Positions 54,003 through 62,369 of a stretch of DNA of 64,000 bases are shown piece by piece; the first letter of the stretch is position 1; every line of letters starts with the position of its first letter. A program made the position numbers and the translations under genes. The notes beneath the pieces are model-generated. The model saw only the letters and a list, made by a program, of their open reading frames with translations, searched no databases and was not told the origin of the DNA. The stretch is from a marine actinobacterium PHSC20C1 (GTDB taxonomy: Bacteria > Actinomycetota > Actinomycetes > Actinomycetales > Microbacteriaceae), in NCBI GenBank assembly GCA_000153145.1, contig CH672415.1, positions 765,208 through 829,207 on the forward strand. The letters are read 5' to 3'.

Positions 54003-54566
54003 ATGGCCGTTCTTCCCATCATTATCACCGGTGACCCGGTGCTCCACACTCCTGCGAACCCGGTAACGGCCTTCGATAGCTCTCTGAACACGCTTGTCAG
54101 CGACATGTTCGAGACCATGGAGGAAGCGCCAGGCGTCGGCCTCGCTGCACCTCAAGTAGGCGTCCCGTTGCGCGTTTTCGTTTACGACTGGATCGATGAC
54201 GACGATGCTCACTGGCGCGGAGTAGCCATCAACCCAGAGCTGTGGCACACTCCAACGCCCGTTTACGAGCCCGGCGAAGCCGATGAAGAGGGTTGCCTTT
54301 CTATTCCTGGCGAACGTTTTGGGCTTGTCCGTGCTGAGCGCGTCATCCTGCGCGCCGTAGATCTAGACCAGAAGCCATTCGAGATCGAGGCATCCGGTTG
54401 GCTCGCTCGAATCTTCCAGCATGAGTACGATCACCTTGACGGTGTGCTCTACGCCGACCGATTGCGCGAATCGGATGCCAAAGCAGCCGCAAAAGCGATT
54501 CGCAAACAGGGCTGGGGACAACCAGGCCTCTCATGGCTTCCCACCGAGGAACATCTCGACGCTTAA
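54003..54566 (+). CDS. def: Peptide deformylase
   Basis: Def removes the formyl group from nascent proteins before MetAP acts. The 187 residues show the three family motifs: GVGLAAPQVG, EGCLSIPGE with metal ligand Cys98, and FQHEYDHLDG with His140, Glu141 and His144. I start at ATG 54003, where MAVLPIIITGDPVLH is the normal opening and the -10 box fits; the longer frame is spurious. It converges on azlD. Confidence 0.96.
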   Translation: MAVLPIIITGDPVLHTPANPVTAFDSSLNTLVSDMFETMEEAPGVGLAAPQVGVPLRVFVYDWIDDDDAHWRGVAINPELWHTPTPVYEPGEADEEGCLSIPGERFGLVRAERVILRAVDLDQKPFEIEASGWLARIFQHEYDHLDGVLYADRLRESDAKAAAKAIRKQGWGQPGLSWLPTEEHLDA

Positions 54567-54591
54567 GCGCTGCTCGTCTGCGGCACCTTGA

Positions 54592-54897
54592 CTAGCTGAA
54601 TGCTCGAATTGCAGCAGCCACGAGTGCCGCTGCAATAATCACGAGGATGAACGGCACTCGTAACGCGAAGAGGCCAGCGGCAGCTACCACTGCGGGTAGC
54701 CGCGCATCCACTTCGAAACCTCGCGTTGACCCAAAAGTTTGCACCACGACGAGAGCTGCGAGAAGCGCGACCGTGACGAGATTCGCAAGCCGTGACACAG
54801 TTGGTTTTTCGGCCCACGAAGCAGGAACAGCAAAGCCAGCGAGCTTGAGGGCGAGCACCGCGATCGACGCGAGCAAGACGATATGCCAGATAGTCAT
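54592..54897 (-). CDS. azlD: AzlD-family branched-chain amino acid exporter subunit
   Basis: The 101-residue membrane protein has three to four helices and ends IPFILVIIAAALVAAAIRAFS-like. It is the small partner of AzlC, which together export branched-chain amino acids or analogues. Its ATG overlaps the azlC stop by 4 nt. It is the last gene of a coupled four-gene operon starting with a sensor kinase. Confidence 0.85.
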   Translation of the reverse strand: MTIWHIVLLASIAVLALKLAGFAVPASWAEKPTVSRLANLVTVALLAALVVVQTFGSTRGFEVDARLPAVVAAAGLFALRVPFILVIIAAALVAAAIRAFS

Positions 54898-55637
54898 CGC
54901 TCCCCCATCGGATCAGGTTCGGCTTCAGCGAGATCGCTCTCCCGAGTACCAAAGAGGTTTGTTAGGCCGACGACGACTGCGACCAGAGCAGCAGCTAGTA
55001 CTGGCACTCCGGCAGGCAAAACTGGCATCAGCACTGCGGCAACGACGGCAGCGCCCACAGCGACAGTAATCGGCTGCAATTGCTTGAGTCGCGGCCACAG
55101 TAGCCCCAGAAACGCCGCTGCCGCTGCGGCATCGAGCCCGTAGCGGCTCACATCGCCCAACTGATCACCGATAAGGGCACCGATCAGTGTTGTGAGATTC
55201 CAGCCAACGTAAATGACAAGCCCGGTCCACCAGAAGCCCGCCCGCTGGCTCTCAAGCGTCGGCTGTGCTGTAGCAACGGCGGTCGACTCGTCGATAGTCC
55301 AGTGGCCGGCAAGCAACCGTTTGAGTCGCCCTGGGCCAATCATCGGCGCCACCCGCAGCGCGTAGAGCGAGTTTCGAGTTCCCAGAAGAACCGCGCTTGC
55401 GATCGCGGCCCCTCCGGCCGCAGCACCACCCGTTGCGATGACGCCGACAAGCGCAAACTGGGAACCGCCCGAAAACATCAGCAGGCTCAGCACACACGTT
55501 TGCCATACGTCGAGCCCAGCGGCCACCGAGAGCGCCCCGAAAGAGATGCCATAGGCGGCAACGGCTAGGCCTACCGCAAAGCTTGATCGAATCGCAGCAG
55601 CAACCTCGGGTGAGCTCTGAGGTTGTGCGCCTGTCAC
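54894..55637 (-). CDS. azlC: AzlC-family branched-chain amino acid exporter
   Basis: The 247-residue permease has about seven helices with the family's FAVGLAVAAYGISFGALSVAAGL opening, MFSGGSQFALVG and LLGTRNSLYALRVAP motifs. It starts with GTG overlapping the stop of the response regulator gene, a translational coupling of regulator and transporter. Export of branched-chain amino acids is a family-based inference. Confidence 0.88.
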   Translation of the reverse strand: MTGAQPQSSPEVAAAIRSSFAVGLAVAAYGISFGALSVAAGLDVWQTCVLSLLMFSGGSQFALVGVIATGGAAAGGAAIASAVLLGTRNSLYALRVAPMIGPGRLKRLLAGHWTIDESTAVATAQPTLESQRAGFWWTGLVIYVGWNLTTLIGALIGDQLGDVSRYGLDAAAAAAFLGLLWPRLKQLQPITVAVGAAVVAAVLMPVLPAGVPVLAAALVAVVVGLTNLFGTRESDLAEAEPDPMGER

Positions 55638-56299
55638 ACCGCCCGCCCCAGCGATACCAAACCGGTTTCGTACGCGATCACGACCAACTGCACGCGATCT
55701 CGAGCCGCGAGCTTTGCCATGATGCGGGAGACGTGAGTCTTTGCCGTAAGGGGGCTCAAGAAGAGCTTCACCCCGATTTCTGCATTCGTGAGCCCTTGTC
55801 CAACTAGTGCGAGCACTTCGCGTTCGCGATCTGTAATGACAGAAAGCACGCTGGCATCCACCGCCACTTGCGAGCCGCGCGCAAAACGCTCAAGCAATCG
55901 CTTAGTGACACCAGGGCTCAGTAGAGCGTCACCGGATGCAACGACGCGAACGGCTCGAATCAGCTCAACAGGTTCTGTGTCCTTAACGAGAAAGCCACTA
56001 GCTCCCGCGCGAATAGCCCTCGCCACATATTCGTCAACCTCAAAAGTCGTGACGACGACGATGCGAGTCTCAGAAAGTTCTGGAATGGTCGCGATCTGTT
56101 CGGTTGCCCAGAGCCCATCGCCGTCGGGCATCCGGATGTCCATGAGAACGACATCTGGCCGCTCGCGCCGCACAACCTCGATCACGTCTGTACCGGTCGC
56201 GGCTTCGCCAACAACTTCAATATCGTCTTCGGCGTCGAGCAAGCTGCGGAAGCCCGCGCGAATCAACTGCTGATCGTCTGCAACGACAACGCGAATCAT
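55634..56299 (-). CDS. NarL/FixJ-family response regulator
   Basis: The 221-residue regulator has a receiver domain (MIRVVVADDQQLIRAGF, phosphorylation site Asp54 in DVVLMDIRMPDG) and a LuxR-type HTH (TDREREVLALVGQGLTNAEIG, LSPLTAKTHVSRIMAKL). The start overlaps the kinase stop (ATGA) and its own stop overlaps azlC. The partner kinase is upstream. Confidence 0.95.
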   Translation of the reverse strand: MIRVVVADDQQLIRAGFRSLLDAEDDIEVVGEAATGTDVIEVVRRERPDVVLMDIRMPDGDGLWATEQIATIPELSETRIVVVTTFEVDEYVARAIRAGASGFLVKDTEPVELIRAVRVVASGDALLSPGVTKRLLERFARGSQVAVDASVLSVITDREREVLALVGQGLTNAEIGVKLFLSPLTAKTHVSRIMAKLAARDRVQLVVIAYETGLVSLGRAV

Positions 56300-57531
56300 G
56301 AGGATGCCGGTCGACGCGGAATGCGCGCTGTCACTAGGGCGCCGCCAGTTGTCGAAGTGCCCAACTGGAAAGTTCCTCCGAGGAGATCAGCTCGTTCACG
56401 CATTCCTAGCAAGCCTCGTCCCTCGTTGTCGACTGTCTCGTCGATACCAACACCGTTGTCGGCAATAGTAACCAGATAGTCGCCCTCGTCGGAGCCGACC
56501 CTCACGCTTGCTTCGGTTGCGTTGGCATGACGGACGATGTTCGTTAGAGACTCTTGCACAATTCTGTACAGTGCCAGCTGAACCGCTGTCGGAGCTTCTA
56601 ACGTCACGTCACAAGAAAGCGTCACCTCGAGGCCCTGCGCGCGCACCGACTCAATAAGGCTGCTCAAGCGCGAAAGATCTGGCTCCGGTACAGGCGGCAC
56701 CGAATCAGTGTTATCCTCTTCGCCTGCCGGCCCCTCGGTTCGCAGCATTCCCAGCAGGGAGCGCACCTCATCAAGCGCGTCCTTGCTCGAGCTCTTGATA
56801 CTTGCCAGCGCAGCTTCGGCCTGCTCTGGCTGTTTGTGCATGAGATGAAGACCGACGCCCGCCTGAACGTTTATTTGGCTGAGTGAATGAGCCAATACGT
56901 CGTGCAATTCTCGGGCGATACGAACACGTTCCGCTTGCAACTCGGCTTCCCGCCGGTCTGTGAATGCTCGCTGAAACTGCTCGAAGTGCTCGCCGCGTCG
57001 ACGATATGATTCGGCGAATCCTAGAACGAGCAATAGTCCCAGCGTCGTCACGACAATACGAGGTGGTTCAAGTGCGATGCCCGCGAAAAGCGCCGCGAGG
57101 AGCGTGGCCTCCCACACGACTATCAACGAAATCCATGTCCAGGTACGTGCACCGCGCGAAATTGCGATCACGATTGCAAAGGCGAGCGCCAAGAACGGCG
57201 GAGAAATCACGGTGTAGCCGAGTAGGAAGTCGGCAGCTGCAGCAGCCGACATCACCGCGATGATTGGCCCAGGGAAGCGGCGAGCCCAGAGCAGCAGCAC
57301 TGGCCCGAGCAGCGAAAGCAACACGAGAACCACGCCAGAAACACCAAAACCAGTACTGCGAACCACGCTGATCACCGTGATCGGAACCTGCACAAGCAGA
57401 GACGCAACGACGGGCAGCCAGAGCCGAAGCATGGCTGAACGCTGAGATCGCGGAAAACCAAAGCCGTGACCAATCATCATCCTGTCAGCCATAGCACTGG
57501 CAGTTCGAGACGATCGATCGGATGAGGGCAT
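56296..57531 (-). CDS. DesK/NarX-like sensor histidine kinase
   Basis: The 411-residue kinase has about five N-terminal helices (residues 35-180), the HisKA_3 site His210 in RIARELHDVLAHSLSQINVQ, and the ATPase domain with NIVRHANATEA, VTIADNGVGID and GLLGMRERADLLGG. No large extracellular domain is visible, so it may sense membrane state or a hydrophobic signal. A start upstream of the helices includes an odd Ser/Arg-rich head. It heads the coupled operon. Confidence 0.93.
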   Translation of the reverse strand: MPSSDRSSRTASAMADRMMIGHGFGFPRSQRSAMLRLWLPVVASLLVQVPITVISVVRSTGFGVSGVVLVLLSLLGPVLLLWARRFPGPIIAVMSAAAAADFLLGYTVISPPFLALAFAIVIAISRGARTWTWISLIVVWEATLLAALFAGIALEPPRIVVTTLGLLLVLGFAESYRRRGEHFEQFQRAFTDRREAELQAERVRIARELHDVLAHSLSQINVQAGVGLHLMHKQPEQAEAALASIKSSSKDALDEVRSLLGMLRTEGPAGEEDNTDSVPPVPEPDLSRLSSLIESVRAQGLEVTLSCDVTLEAPTAVQLALYRIVQESLTNIVRHANATEASVRVGSDEGDYLVTIADNGVGIDETVDNEGRGLLGMRERADLLGGTFQLGTSTTGGALVTARIPRRPASS

Positions 57532-57537
57532 GCCTCG

Positions 57538-57543
57538 ATGCTA
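57538..57543 (-). promoter_or_regulatory. -10 box of the kinase gene, leaderless
   Basis: TAGCAT on the minus strand ends 6 nt before ATG 57531, the single start of the four-gene operon. Confidence 0.5.
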
Positions 57544-57678
57544 GTTGCCGACAGCAAGGCTCACATCGGCTTTCAGGCGCACGCCTCGCTACTCCCAGCG
57601 GAGTACGCGCCCGACACATTGTCTCCGTCTCCCCACGGTCGGAAAAGTCAGCACAAGAGCTTCCTCCAGAATGCACAA

Positions 57679-57706
57679 AGTCCCGGCCACCTCAGTGACC
57701 GGGACT
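57679..57706 (-). terminator. Terminator of tRNA-Asn
   Basis: AGTCCCGG(T)CAC and its partner make a 12-bp stem with one mismatch, starting 7 nt after the tRNA end, followed by TTTGTG on the minus strand. Confidence 0.75.
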
Positions 57707-57712
57707 CATAAG

Positions 57713-57785
57713 CTCCTCGACTTGGACTCGAACCAAGAACCTACCGGTTAACAGCCGATTGCTCTGCCAATTGAGCTATCGAGGA
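57713..57785 (-). tRNA. tRNA-Asn (GUU anticodon)
   Basis: The cloverleaf on the minus strand is acceptor TCCTCGA with TCGAGGA, D arm GCTCAATTGGCAGAGC, anticodon loop CTGTTAA, T arm with GGTTCGAGTCC. The discriminator is G and CCA is not encoded. Confidence 0.95.
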
Positions 57786-57836
57786 TCGCTGTGCAACGGA
57801 ACTACTTTAGCAAACGATTCAGCAGTTCAAAAACCA

Positions 57837-58853
57837 TCAGGGGATTCGTGCGAGGTATGTCGGAGAAAGTACGCGGGTTGGCGGGGCGATGAGCTTCGGA
57901 ATCCCGTTGTCATCGATGCGAAAACTGGCGACCGAGTTCGAGAATTGATTGGACACGTGCAACACGTTCTCGTGAACCACCATGTGCCGGGGCCAGTCCC
58001 CTTCGCAGGAGACAGCGGTGAGCGGCGCAACACTGCGTCCGTCCTCAGAGATTGTGAGCACAGAAATAAGGTTGCTGCGACGCACTCCGACGTAAGCGTG
58101 ACGTCCGTCGCCTGAAATTGCGATGGCGGACGAGTGATCGCCCTCTGTCGCCCCTGGGAGCGCGATCGCGCACAGTTGATGCAGGGTGCGCTCGCGCCAC
58201 TCGAACACGATGAAACCGAGCCCGAGCTCGCCAAGCACGTAATAGATTCCCCCGGGGCGAGCAATGATGTCCCGCGGCCCAAATCCGGCAGGAAGTGCGA
58301 CTTCACTGACAGGGGTAAGCGCAAAGTCGCTGTAATCAAAGATGCGGATGCGATCTGCTCCCAGATCAAGAGTCACGAGGGTGTTCTCGTCGATCACAAG
58401 CGAGGCGTGCGCGTGCGGCCCTTCTTGCTGCGGGCGTGGCCCTAAACCGATCGGGGCTTCAATGCTCCTCGTGTCGAGAGTAGTGGGGTTCGCCCCTCGC
58501 TCGATCACAGCCAACGTTCCCGTGCCGTAGTTTGAAGCGACCAGCATGGAGCCGTGAACGCTGATGTGACAGGGGTATTGCCCGCCACTCGAGGTCGTGG
58601 TCGCCTCGCTGAGGTTCTCGCCGTCACGATCAAATGCTGCGATCTGACCCGATCCCTCTAGCGTGGAATACACACGGTCACCATCGACGACGATGAAGGA
58701 TGCGGAGGGCACCGCTGCCGCAAGATGCGACAGTTCAAGCGATCCATCCGGGCGGCCACGCATGACCGAGATGCCTTCCGATTCGCAATCCATATCGGGG
58801 CCGAAGCCACCAACCAGCCACAGCGTTGCTCGGGACTGCTCAGTGTTGTTCAT
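57837..58853 (-). CDS. Lactonase-like seven-bladed beta-propeller protein
   Basis: The 338-residue protein resembles the 6-phosphogluconolactonase (Pgl, YbhE-like) family. Blade repeats include PDGSLELSHLAAAVPSASFIVVD, QYPCHISVHGSMLVASNYGTGTLAVI, GPHAHASLVIDENTLVTLDLG, GDHSSAIAISGDGRHAYVGVR and CEGDWPRHMVVHENVLHVSNQFSNSV. The last resembles the family motif ending in NR/NQ-S-S. Start ATG 58853 overlaps the third ATPase gene end by 14 nt, so it belongs to the importer operon. Lactone hydrolysis is family inference. Confidence 0.83.
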   Translation of the reverse strand: MNNTEQSRATLWLVGGFGPDMDCESEGISVMRGRPDGSLELSHLAAAVPSASFIVVDGDRVYSTLEGSGQIAAFDRDGENLSEATTTSSGGQYPCHISVHGSMLVASNYGTGTLAVIERGANPTTLDTRSIEAPIGLGPRPQQEGPHAHASLVIDENTLVTLDLGADRIRIFDYSDFALTPVSEVALPAGFGPRDIIARPGGIYYVLGELGLGFIVFEWRERTLHQLCAIALPGATEGDHSSAIAISGDGRHAYVGVRRSNLISVLTISEDGRSVAPLTAVSCEGDWPRHMVVHENVLHVSNQFSNSVASFRIDDNGIPKLIAPPTRVLSPTYLARIP

Positions 58854-59661
58854 TCTTGAGCTCCAGAAGAGAGTTCGCAAGCCCCTGAACGTAAGGATGC
58901 CACGGGTTCGACAAGACATCATCGAGTTCGCCGATGCCCACCAAAATTCCTCGGTGCATTACCGCAATCTTGGTGGCAACACGACGAACAGCGGCAAGGT
59001 CTGCCGTGACGAGGAGCGCCGAGAATGAGCGCTGCTCTTGCAGCGAAACAATGAGGTCGAGAATGGCTGCCCGAACGTTCACGTCGATTCCCGCAGTGGG
59101 ATCGTCAGCGACGAGCAACTGCGGCTCAAGAATCATGGCGCGTGCAATTGCAACCCGCTGCCGTTGGCCCTTGCTCAACTCATACGGGTAGCGGTTCATA
59201 ACTGATAGCGGCAAACGCACCGTATCGATCAATGTCGCTACCGCCTCTGCGGCGTCACGTTGGTTGAAACGACGATCTCGCACGAAAATCGGCTCAGCAA
59301 TATTCTCGCCAACCGTGAGGCGACCGTTAAGATGGTTGCCGGCATCCTGCGGCAGGTAGCCGACTCTAAGACTCAAATGGTCACGGTTGCGGCGACTGAC
59401 CGAACGCAGTTCAGTCCCCAATACGCTGAGTTCTCCGCCGCTGAACAGTGGCGAGCCGTATGCGCCAGTCTCCGCTTGAAGCGCCACCGCCTTGGCGAGA
59501 GTGCTCTTGCCAGAGCCACTCTCGCCAACAACGGTTAAGACTTCGCCAGCCGCAATTTCAAAACTCAGCCCGTTTACGGCAACAGAGCGTGTTTCAGGAT
59601 TGCGCGATGGGTAGCGCAGTGACAGGTCACGCGCGTGCACTGTCGGCTGAGTAGAAGTCAC
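58840..59661 (-). CDS. Third ABC ATPase of the importer, with altered catalytic motifs
   Basis: The 273-residue ATP-binding cassette has Walker A GESGSGKST (46-54) and Q-loop YLPQDAGNH. The signature reads LSKGQ (162-166) rather than LSGGQ. Walker B is LLVADDP, with Asp187 replacing the catalytic Glu. The switch histidine is replaced by Ala220 in VTADLAAV. Binding of ATP is plausible, but hydrolysis is probably weak. The gene follows the fused two-domain ATPase by one base pair, so the operon has three cassettes. Relatives of this third type are not characterised in my knowledge. Confidence 0.85.
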   Translation of the reverse strand: MTSTQPTVHARDLSLRYPSRNPETRSVAVNGLSFEIAAGEVLTVVGESGSGKSTLAKAVALQAETGAYGSPLFSGGELSVLGTELRSVSRRNRDHLSLRVGYLPQDAGNHLNGRLTVGENIAEPIFVRDRRFNQRDAAEAVATLIDTVRLPLSVMNRYPYELSKGQRQRVAIARAMILEPQLLVADDPTAGIDVNVRAAILDLIVSLQEQRSFSALLVTADLAAVRRVATKIAVMHRGILVGIGELDDVLSNPWHPYVQGLANSLLELKNEQH

Positions 59662-59662
59662 C

Positions 59663-61342
59663 TCAATAATCTACGGCAGTCAGAGACCTCAATGCTTCGC
59701 GTCGCTCGGCTTGTTCCCGAGGATCTGGAACCGGCAGAGAAGCGAGCAACCGTTGCGTGTAGGGATGCTGCGGCTTTCCCAGCACGTCAGAGCCGACGCC
59801 CTCTTCAACAAGTTGCCCCTTGTAGAGCACGGCGATCCTGTCCGAGAGCATGTCAACGACCGCAAGATCGTGGCTGATGAACAGCGCCGCGAATCCGAGG
59901 TCGCGTTGGAGGTCGGCAAACAGTTCGAGCACTTTTGCCTGAACAGAGACATCGAGCGCACTTGTTGGCTCATCGGCAATCAGCAGCCGAGGCCGCAACG
60001 CGAGGGAACGCGCGAGGCTCGCACGCTGACGTTGGCCACCGCTCAGTTCGTGAGGAAAACGATCGCCAAAAGCGCGTGGCAACTGCACTGCTTCCAACAG
60101 CTCGTTGACTCGTCCGCGAGCTTCCTTCGGATCCTTGGCCTGACCGTGAACGATCAACGGTTCCGCAACACACTCCGCGATTGTAAGTAGCGGGTTGAAG
60201 CTGGATGCCGGATCCTGAAACACGAAACCAATTTCGCTACGGACAGGGCGAAAGTTGCGCTCTTTGAAGCCGAGCATTTCGTGACCCAAAACCTGCAGCG
60301 AGCCGCCGGTGATCTTGTTGAGACCACCGATCGCGCGCCCAATCGTTGTCTTGCCCGATCCGCTCTCGCCAACAAGCCCGAGAACTTCACCAGGAGAAAT
60401 GCTGAAGCTCACACCATCGACTGCGCGGAATGCTGGCTGGCCGAATCGACCAGGGAACGAGATCCTCAGATCCGTGGCGACAACAACGGGCTCGACCTGA
60501 GCATCGCCGCCGGCTTCCTGGCGATCAACGACTCGAGCAGCAGCACGCGCAGCCCCGGTTCCGACGCGAGGAACAGCAGCAAGCAACTTCTGGGTGTACG
60601 GATGCTTCGCAGAGTCGAAGAGTTCCTGTGCCGGAGCCTCTTCAACAAGTTTGCCCTGATACATCACAGCAACACGGTCCGATAAGTCCGCCACGATTCC
60701 CATGTTGTGGGTAATCAGGATTATTGCAGCACCGAATTCGTCACGACAGCGGCGAAGCAAATCGAGAATCTCTGCCTGCACTGTGACATCGAGCGCCGTC
60801 GTCGGCTCATCAGCAACAATGAGTTCTGGCTCGAGCACAAGAGCCATCGCAATGACCACGCGCTGCTTCTGCCCACCCGAGAACTGGTGCGGGTAGTAGT
60901 CGACGCGCTTTTCCGGCTCGGGAATTCCCACCTTGCGCAGAATTTCGATCGCCTTGACTCGAGCCTGCTTCTTGTTTACCTTGCCGTGAGCTCGGAGGCC
61001 TTCAGCGATCTGCCACCCCACGGTGAAAACAGGGTTGAGGGCGAGTGACGGCTCCTGGAAGACCATGGCGACATCGACTCCACGCAGTTCGCGCAGTCGC
61101 TTGCCAGACATCCCAACGACGTCTTTGCCATTGAGCAAGATTGCGCCACGCGCAACTGCAGTCTCGGGCAGCAGACCGAGCACAGACTTTGCTGTAACGC
61201 TCTTTCCGCTGCCACTCTCGCCGACAATCGCAAGAACTTCTCCCGGCGCAAGCGTCAGTGAGACGTTATCTACCGCCTTCACGTCACCGCCATCGGTAGC
61301 GAACGTCACTTCAAGATTCTTGATTTCAACAATGTCGCTCAT
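59663..61342 (-). CDS. Fused two-domain ABC ATPase (DppD-DppF type)
   Basis: The 559-residue protein holds both ATPase subunits in one chain. The first half (residues 1-250) has GESGSGKSV, FSGGQKQRVVIAMAL, VADEPTTALD and ITHNMGIV; the second (about 290-550) has GESGSGKTT, LSGGQRQRASLARSL, IADEPTSALD and ISHDLAVV. All motifs are complete, so this chain alone can power the transporter. Both C-terminal extensions (HPYTQKLLAAVPR, HPYTQRLLASLPVPD) are present. It overlaps the permease gene by 4 nt. Confidence 0.93.
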   Translation of the reverse strand: MSDIVEIKNLEVTFATDGGDVKAVDNVSLTLAPGEVLAIVGESGSGKSVTAKSVLGLLPETAVARGAILLNGKDVVGMSGKRLRELRGVDVAMVFQEPSLALNPVFTVGWQIAEGLRAHGKVNKKQARVKAIEILRKVGIPEPEKRVDYYPHQFSGGQKQRVVIAMALVLEPELIVADEPTTALDVTVQAEILDLLRRCRDEFGAAIILITHNMGIVADLSDRVAVMYQGKLVEEAPAQELFDSAKHPYTQKLLAAVPRVGTGAARAAARVVDRQEAGGDAQVEPVVVATDLRISFPGRFGQPAFRAVDGVSFSISPGEVLGLVGESGSGKTTIGRAIGGLNKITGGSLQVLGHEMLGFKERNFRPVRSEIGFVFQDPASSFNPLLTIAECVAEPLIVHGQAKDPKEARGRVNELLEAVQLPRAFGDRFPHELSGGQRQRASLARSLALRPRLLIADEPTSALDVSVQAKVLELFADLQRDLGFAALFISHDLAVVDMLSDRIAVLYKGQLVEEGVGSDVLGKPQHPYTQRLLASLPVPDPREQAERREALRSLTAVDY

Positions 61343-62367
61343 GAGCGAGCCTCCAAAGGATCGATCGCTGACTCATCGTCGTCAAGGTCAACCGTGTGCA
61401 GTGCAGAAGTCTCAAGCACGGGAGCTGACTGATCAGCGCGACGGCGAGTGCGCAATCGTGGGTCAGCGAGGTCATTGAGGCTCTCCCCCACGAGGGTGAT
61501 TCCGAGCACAACGAGAACGATCGCAAGACCGGGGAACAGTGAAGTCCACCAGATGCCGCTCGTGACATCCGAAATCGACTTATTGAGGTCGTAGCCCCAC
61601 TCCGCTGCAGCGGACGGCTCAATACCGAAGCCGAGGAATCCAAGGCCAGCCAAAGTCAAAATTGCTTCAGAGCTGTTGAGCGTAAAGATCAACGGCAGGG
61701 TGCGCGTTGCGTTACGGAACACGTGACGGAACATGATGCGCGGAGTACTCGCACCGAGGACCTTTGCCGACTCAACGTACGCCTCTGACTTGATTCGTAC
61801 CGTTTCTGCACGGATCACACGGAAGTACTGCGGAATGTAAACCACGGTAATCGAGATCGCCGCCGCAAAGACACCTCCCCAGAAGCTGGAACGACCACCG
61901 CTGATAGCGATTGCCGCAACGATCGCGAGCAACAGCGTCGGGAACGCGTAGACAGCATCAGAAATGACGACCAAGACACGGTCAAGCCAGCTACCGAGGT
62001 AACCGGAAACCAGTCCAAGGAGCACACCGGCGAAGATCGAGAGCGCAACTGCCACGACAATCACGAGAACCGCAGTACGCGATCCCCAGATCACGCGAGA
62101 CAGCACGTCATAGCCGCCGACAGTCGTACCGAGAATGTGCTGGCCACCCGGAGGAACCTGAGCGCCAAACGTGCCATCGTCATCGCGCAGTTGCGAGAAG
62201 CCGTAGGGGGCAAGCAGCGGCGCAAAGAGAGCCGTAAGCAAGAAAATTCCGGTCAGGATGAGACCAGCAACGAGCATTCCCCGCTGAAGGCCAACTGACT
62301 GACGCACGTGGTGGACGACGGGCAAGCGTCGCCAAATACGAACCAATCGAGAGTTTGTTGTAGTCAT
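61339..62367 (-). CDS. Peptide-type ABC transporter permease (DppC-like), second importer
   Basis: The 342-residue membrane subunit has about six helices, the DppC landmark GTTVGGYDVLSRVIWGSRTAVL, and coupling loop AKVLGASTPRIMFRHVFRNATRTLP. A C-terminal extension rich in Asp and Glu (about 35 residues) follows the last helix. It overlaps the fused ATPase gene by ATGA and lies 2 nt after the DppB-like gene. Confidence 0.92.
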   Translation of the reverse strand: MTTTNSRLVRIWRRLPVVHHVRQSVGLQRGMLVAGLILTGIFLLTALFAPLLAPYGFSQLRDDDGTFGAQVPPGGQHILGTTVGGYDVLSRVIWGSRTAVLVIVVAVALSIFAGVLLGLVSGYLGSWLDRVLVVISDAVYAFPTLLLAIVAAIAISGGRSSFWGGVFAAAISITVVYIPQYFRVIRAETVRIKSEAYVESAKVLGASTPRIMFRHVFRNATRTLPLIFTLNSSEAILTLAGLGFLGFGIEPSAAAEWGYDLNKSISDVTSGIWWTSLFPGLAIVLVVLGITLVGESLNDLADPRLRTRRRADQSAPVLETSALHTVDLDDDESAIDPLEARS

Positions 62368-62369
62368 GA

